Positions 6,022 through 8,191 of a DNA stretch of 8,191 nt are shown in pieces (position 1 is the first letter of the stretch; the number at the start of each line of letters is the position of its first letter). Source of the DNA: JBDHUV01 sp039809365 (GTDB taxonomy: Bacteria; Patescibacteriota; Microgenomatia; Levybacterales; GWA1-39-11); the NCBI GenBank assembly GCA_039809365.1, contig JBDHUV010000031.1, forward strand, positions 1 through 8,191, given 5' to 3'. The notes beneath the pieces are model-generated. The model was not told the origin of the DNA. It saw only the letters and a list, made by a program, of their open reading frames with translations, and searched no databases. A program made the translations under genes and the position numbers.

Positions 6022-6384
6022 TTACCCAATTAAACTTTTTACTTTTGCGACAATATCATCGCCTGAAACTTGGTATTTAAGAATATAATCTATAGCTCCG
6101 GCAAAAAGAGCTTCTTTTACCATTGTGTCGTGCCCAAAATTAGTAAGCATAGCAACTTTCATATTTGCAGTCGCAGGATCAGATTTGAGAGCTTTTAATA
6201 CTTCATTCCCAGACATATCAGGCATCATTTGGTCAAGCATGATAAGATCAAATGGTTCAGTTTTCGCCATATCTAATCCACTTTTGCCATTGGTTGCCAC
6301 TCTCACCTCATACCCAGCACCTCGCAAAGCGACATCAAAAACTTGAGCAAGCTCTATTTCATCGTCAACAATTAAAACTTTCAT
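6022..6384 (-). CDS. Single-domain (CheY-like) response regulator
   Basis: The 120-aa product is one receiver domain with no output domain. Conserved residues are all present: the acidic pair Asp7-Asp8 (VDDE), phospho-acceptor Asp51 in LIMLDQMMPDMSG, Thr81 (MLTNFG), Lys103 in YILKYQ, and the DxMMPxMxG loop. Known single-domain regulators work by binding partner proteins or passing phosphate on in a relay, so it should not act directly on DNA. It is the first gene of a likely operon with the 117-aa protein and the histidine kinase. The next residue after the conserved Lys is Tyr, not the common Pro, which is a mild variation. No Shine-Dalgarno sequence is obvious; the -10 of its promoter ends 8 nt before the ATG. 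Confidence 0.96.
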   Translation of the reverse strand: MKVLIVDDEIELAQVFDVALRGAGYEVRVATNGKSGLDMAKTEPFDLIMLDQMMPDMSGNEVLKALKSDPATANMKVAMLTNFGHDTMVKEALFAGAIDYILKYQVSGDDIVAKVKSLIG

Positions 6385-6392
6385 CTATTCTC

Positions 6393-6421
6393 AGACTATC
6401 ATTCAGATATACAAATTGCAA
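6393..6421 (-). promoter_or_regulatory. Promoter of the response regulator operon (near-leaderless)
   Basis: In the 44-nt gap after the MBL gene the minus strand carries TTGCAA (6421-6416), a 17-nt spacer and TAGTCT (6398-6393). Eight bases separate the -10 from the ATG at 6384, so the mRNA would begin within a few bases of the start codon. The hexamers are imperfect (TTG core; TAnnnT), but spacing is ideal. Confidence 0.45.
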
Positions 6422-6428
6422 CCCTTAA

Positions 6429-7298
6429 TCATTTTTCAGTCTGTACACTTACTCTGCCCTGTGTATCAACTAAAAAATGGATTGAGCCTTGTTTATCAGT
6501 ACGATATAAAGGAACGTGACCCTCTTTTAAAAGCTCCAGTACTGATGCATGAGGGTGACCATATGAGTTATCTGTACCAAGTGAAACAACAGCTATATGT
6601 GGATGAACAGCTTGTGCCGCATCTTTCGTAAACCCATGTTCAGATCCATGATGAGGCAAAGCAAAAATATCTGGAGAAAGAGAAGGTGAAACAAATTTAA
6701 CAAGATCTTGCCCATCACTATCCCCGGTCACTAACAGATCAAACGAATTATACGTAAGATGGATAATCAGTGAAGGTGGGTTATCTGTCCCAGTAAAACC
6801 ATCAGGATTTTCCTGGTGAAGAAATTTTTGGTCAGGACCGAGTATTTCTAGAGATACTCCATCAGAAAATGAGATCCTACTTCCCCTCTGCAGAATTCTT
6901 TCATTAGTATGTTCTTGCTCTACTGCATGGGCAAAGACAGAATAAGCTTCAGATTTATGAGATAGATTCTCATGGCCAATAAAAAGCACATGAAATCGTT
7001 CCAGCACATCAATAAGACCTCTAAAATGATCGTAATGGGGATGAGTCAGTAAGACTATATCCAATGTCCTATCCCAAAAGGGGAGATGATCATCAAGACA
7101 ATGAAGGACCTTTGTATTTGGACCACCATCAATGAGCACTTCATGTCTTCCTGGAGTTCGTATTAAAAGTGCATCGCCTTGACCAACATCACAAAAAATA
7201 AGATGGAGCTTTCCATCATATGTACGCACATACATAGAAGCACTTGTGATAATAAAAATAAAAATTCCTAAAACGAGAAAGTATTTACCCTTGTTCAT
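6429..7298 (-). CDS. ComEC-type metallo-beta-lactamase-fold hydrolase (separate from the membrane part)
   Basis: The 289-aa protein corresponds to the C-terminal domain of full-length ComEC/Rec2, the DNA-uptake channel, where the MBL domain faces outward and is proposed to degrade the non-transported strand. One hydrophobic segment (about 5-23) would anchor it with the catalytic domain outside. Seen motifs: IFCDVGQGDALLIR (34-47), VLIDGG (54-59), the metal-binding THPHYDH (85-91; His86, His88, Asp90, His91), LLVTGDSDGQ (188-197) with Asp193, LPHHGSEHG (214-222) and YGHPH (246-250). All metal ligands expected for the family appear present. The ATG at 7298 lies inside the end of the comEC membrane gene (14-nt overlap) and has a good Shine-Dalgarno sequence, AAGGAAG, 7 nt upstream, supporting a real separate gene translated from the same mRNA. 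Some such stand-alone proteins may have functions other than DNA uptake. Confidence 0.93.
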   Translation of the reverse strand: MNKGKYFLVLGIFIFIITSASMYVRTYDGKLHLIFCDVGQGDALLIRTPGRHEVLIDGGPNTKVLHCLDDHLPFWDRTLDIVLLTHPHYDHFRGLIDVLERFHVLFIGHENLSHKSEAYSVFAHAVEQEHTNERILQRGSRISFSDGVSLEILGPDQKFLHQENPDGFTGTDNPPSLIIHLTYNSFDLLVTGDSDGQDLVKFVSPSLSPDIFALPHHGSEHGFTKDAAQAVHPHIAVVSLGTDNSYGHPHASVLELLKEGHVPLYRTDKQGSIHFLVDTQGRVSVQTEK

Positions 7299-8191
7299 GG
7301 TGCTTCTTCCTTACCAATACAGGAATTGATACACAAAGAATATAGTATGATAGGGTCAGCAAAAAATTGAATGTGGGTATTGTTATTGGCATACTTATTT
7401 TGTCTGTAATACTTACTATCCAGATAAAATAATGTAAAAAAGGATATGCAGAATATGCAAAAGGGGCTGCCAAGACAGGAGATATTAATCCCCCTAATGC
7501 TGCTAGCAGTCCTAGTATCATAATGATAGGGACAGTCCACAACACCAATAAATTGATAAGAATAGATAAAGGCGCAAATACGCCGAAGGCTCCAAAAAGA
7601 ATGGGAATTGTTCCAATCTGAGCTGCAAGCGTAGTACTAAAATCGTCCTTTAGTACCTGAGGAAATCGTAAAAATATATCTAAAATAGGCTTGGCTAACA
7701 TAATACCAGCTGTTGCTCCTACAGATAATTGAAACCCTATGTCACTTATAAGTCCTGGCTGAATCATGAGCATTATCCATGCTGAGAAAATCAAAGCAAG
7801 AAGTGAATAGTTTTGTTTCCCCACAAGCTGTGCGGTAAGAGTAATCATGGCCATAAGACTTGCCCTTACAATTGGGGGATCAAATCCAGCAAGCACTGCA
7901 TACCATGTAATGACAAGACCAGTCATAAGTATGGCTAGCTGTCTTCGCATAAAAAGAACACAAAAATAAAGGACTACTGCAGTAAGAGTAGCAACATTAC
8001 TTCCAGAAGCAGCTACTACGTGCATAACGCCAGTGTTTCTAAATATATCTAACAAGTCCTGGCTAAACTCATTCCTCACTCCTACTGTAATACCTAGTAA
8101 TAAAGCAGCTTCATCTGATGGGAGTGTCTGTGTAAACGTTGCAGTAACTTTTTTGAGCATCCCCATAATAATTTTTAGAAGAAACGGCTGA
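7285..8191 (-). CDS. comEC: ComEC/Rec2 competence membrane channel domain (5' end outside window)
   Basis: This is a polytopic membrane protein of the Competence family, which forms the channel for single-stranded DNA entry in natural transformation. The frame is open to the window edge (the first eight codons read QPFLLKII), so the ATG at 8166 is probably internal and the usual N-terminal soluble region lies outside. Numbered from that Met, motifs are LPSDEAALLLGITVGVR (15-31), TGVMHVVAASGSNVATL (45-61, matching the family's sGxxHxxAxSGxxV), PPIVRASLMA (97-106) and DIGFQLSVGATAGI (142-155). About eight hydrophobic segments follow one another up to the basic end VRKKHHEQG. The residue after SG is Ser-Asn, where many ComECs have Leu-His. 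The gene ends in TAA without the MBL domain that is fused in most ComECs; that domain is the next gene. No comEA or other uptake gene is in view. Confidence 0.92.
   Translation of the reverse strand, partial: QPFLLKIIMGMLKKVTATFTQTLPSDEAALLLGITVGVRNEFSQDLLDIFRNTGVMHVVAASGSNVATLTAVVLYFCVLFMRRQLAILMTGLVITWYAVLAGFDPPIVRASLMAMITLTAQLVGKQNYSLLALIFSAWIMLMIQPGLISDIGFQLSVGATAGIMLAKPILDIFLRFPQVLKDDFSTTLAAQIGTIPILFGAFGVFAPLSILINLLVLWTVPIIMILGLLAALGGLISPVLAAPFAYSAYPFLHYFIWIVSITDKISMPITIPTFNFLLTLSYYILCVSIPVLVRKKHHEQG
7306..7312 (-). promoter_or_regulatory. Shine-Dalgarno sequence of the MBL gene inside comEC
   Basis: AAGGAAG on the minus strand ends 7 nt before the ATG at 7298 and lies within the last codons of the comEC membrane gene. 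It is the only strong, well-placed ribosome-binding site I see in the window and decides the MBL start. A TAA in the MBL frame at 7313-7311 rules out an earlier start. Confidence 0.7.

Noticed and set aside
6125..6631. Plus-strand ORFs over the response regulator and MBL gene
   Set aside because: Shadows of well-supported minus-strand genes with intact catalytic motifs.
7285..7313. Sequencing frameshift breaking a single comEC
   Set aside because: The MBL gene has its own good Shine-Dalgarno sequence and a stop just upstream in its frame, and both products have complete domains ending at the linker. An error cannot be fully excluded without reads.
1..8191. UGA-recoded genetic code
   Set aside because: TGA ends the MBL gene and the 117-aa gene, and the recognised proteins read through without internal TGA.

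Overview
The window looks like a chromosomal piece of a low-GC bacterium with a small, streamlined genome. My best guess is a member of the Patescibacteria/CPR (Saccharibacteria- or Microgenomates-like). The reasons are indirect: the combination of an orphan mreB, a PEGA plus beta-propeller membrane protein, a WecG/TagA-type glycosyltransferase, a short excisionase-type HTH protein, and a ComEC divided into a membrane gene and a metallo-beta-lactamase gene, all on AT-rich DNA. TGA is used as a normal stop, for example at the ends of the MBL gene and the 117-aa gene, so this is not a UGA=Gly lineage. No rRNA, tRNA, CRISPR array, insertion sequence or phage gene is visible.

Layout from high to low coordinates. 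On the minus strand, a 5'-truncated comEC membrane gene (8191-7285) overlaps by 14 nt a separate ComEC-type MBL hydrolase gene (7298-6429). Then, behind its own promoter, comes a signalling cluster: a single-domain response regulator (6384-6022), an unrecognised 117-aa protein (6012-5659) and a membrane-anchored GAF-PAS histidine kinase (5590-3875). On the plus strand, convergent with the kinase, lies a PEGA/propeller protein (2520-3728). It is divergent from mreB (2337-1330). mreB is followed on the minus strand by a GT26 glycosyltransferase (1051-332) and a small HTH protein (206 to beyond position 1).

The genes suggest two themes. One is DNA uptake (ComEC channel plus MBL nuclease-like protein) beside a phosphorelay that might control it; the adjacency is seen, the link is inferred. 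The other is cell shape and envelope: MreB, a surface-facing PEGA/propeller protein and a lipid-linked glycosyltransferase, with mreB and the PEGA gene expressed from back-to-back promoters.

The most interesting signal is in the control regions. Four genes (PEGA gene, mreB, response regulator, kinase) have a -10-like hexamer ending only 7-9 nt before the ATG, which predicts leaderless or nearly leaderless mRNAs. The internal operon gene (MBL), by contrast, has a clear Shine-Dalgarno sequence. The kinase promoter also has an unusually long 20-bp spacer filled by a 16-bp dyad, a layout like promoters activated by DNA-distorting MerR-family regulators.
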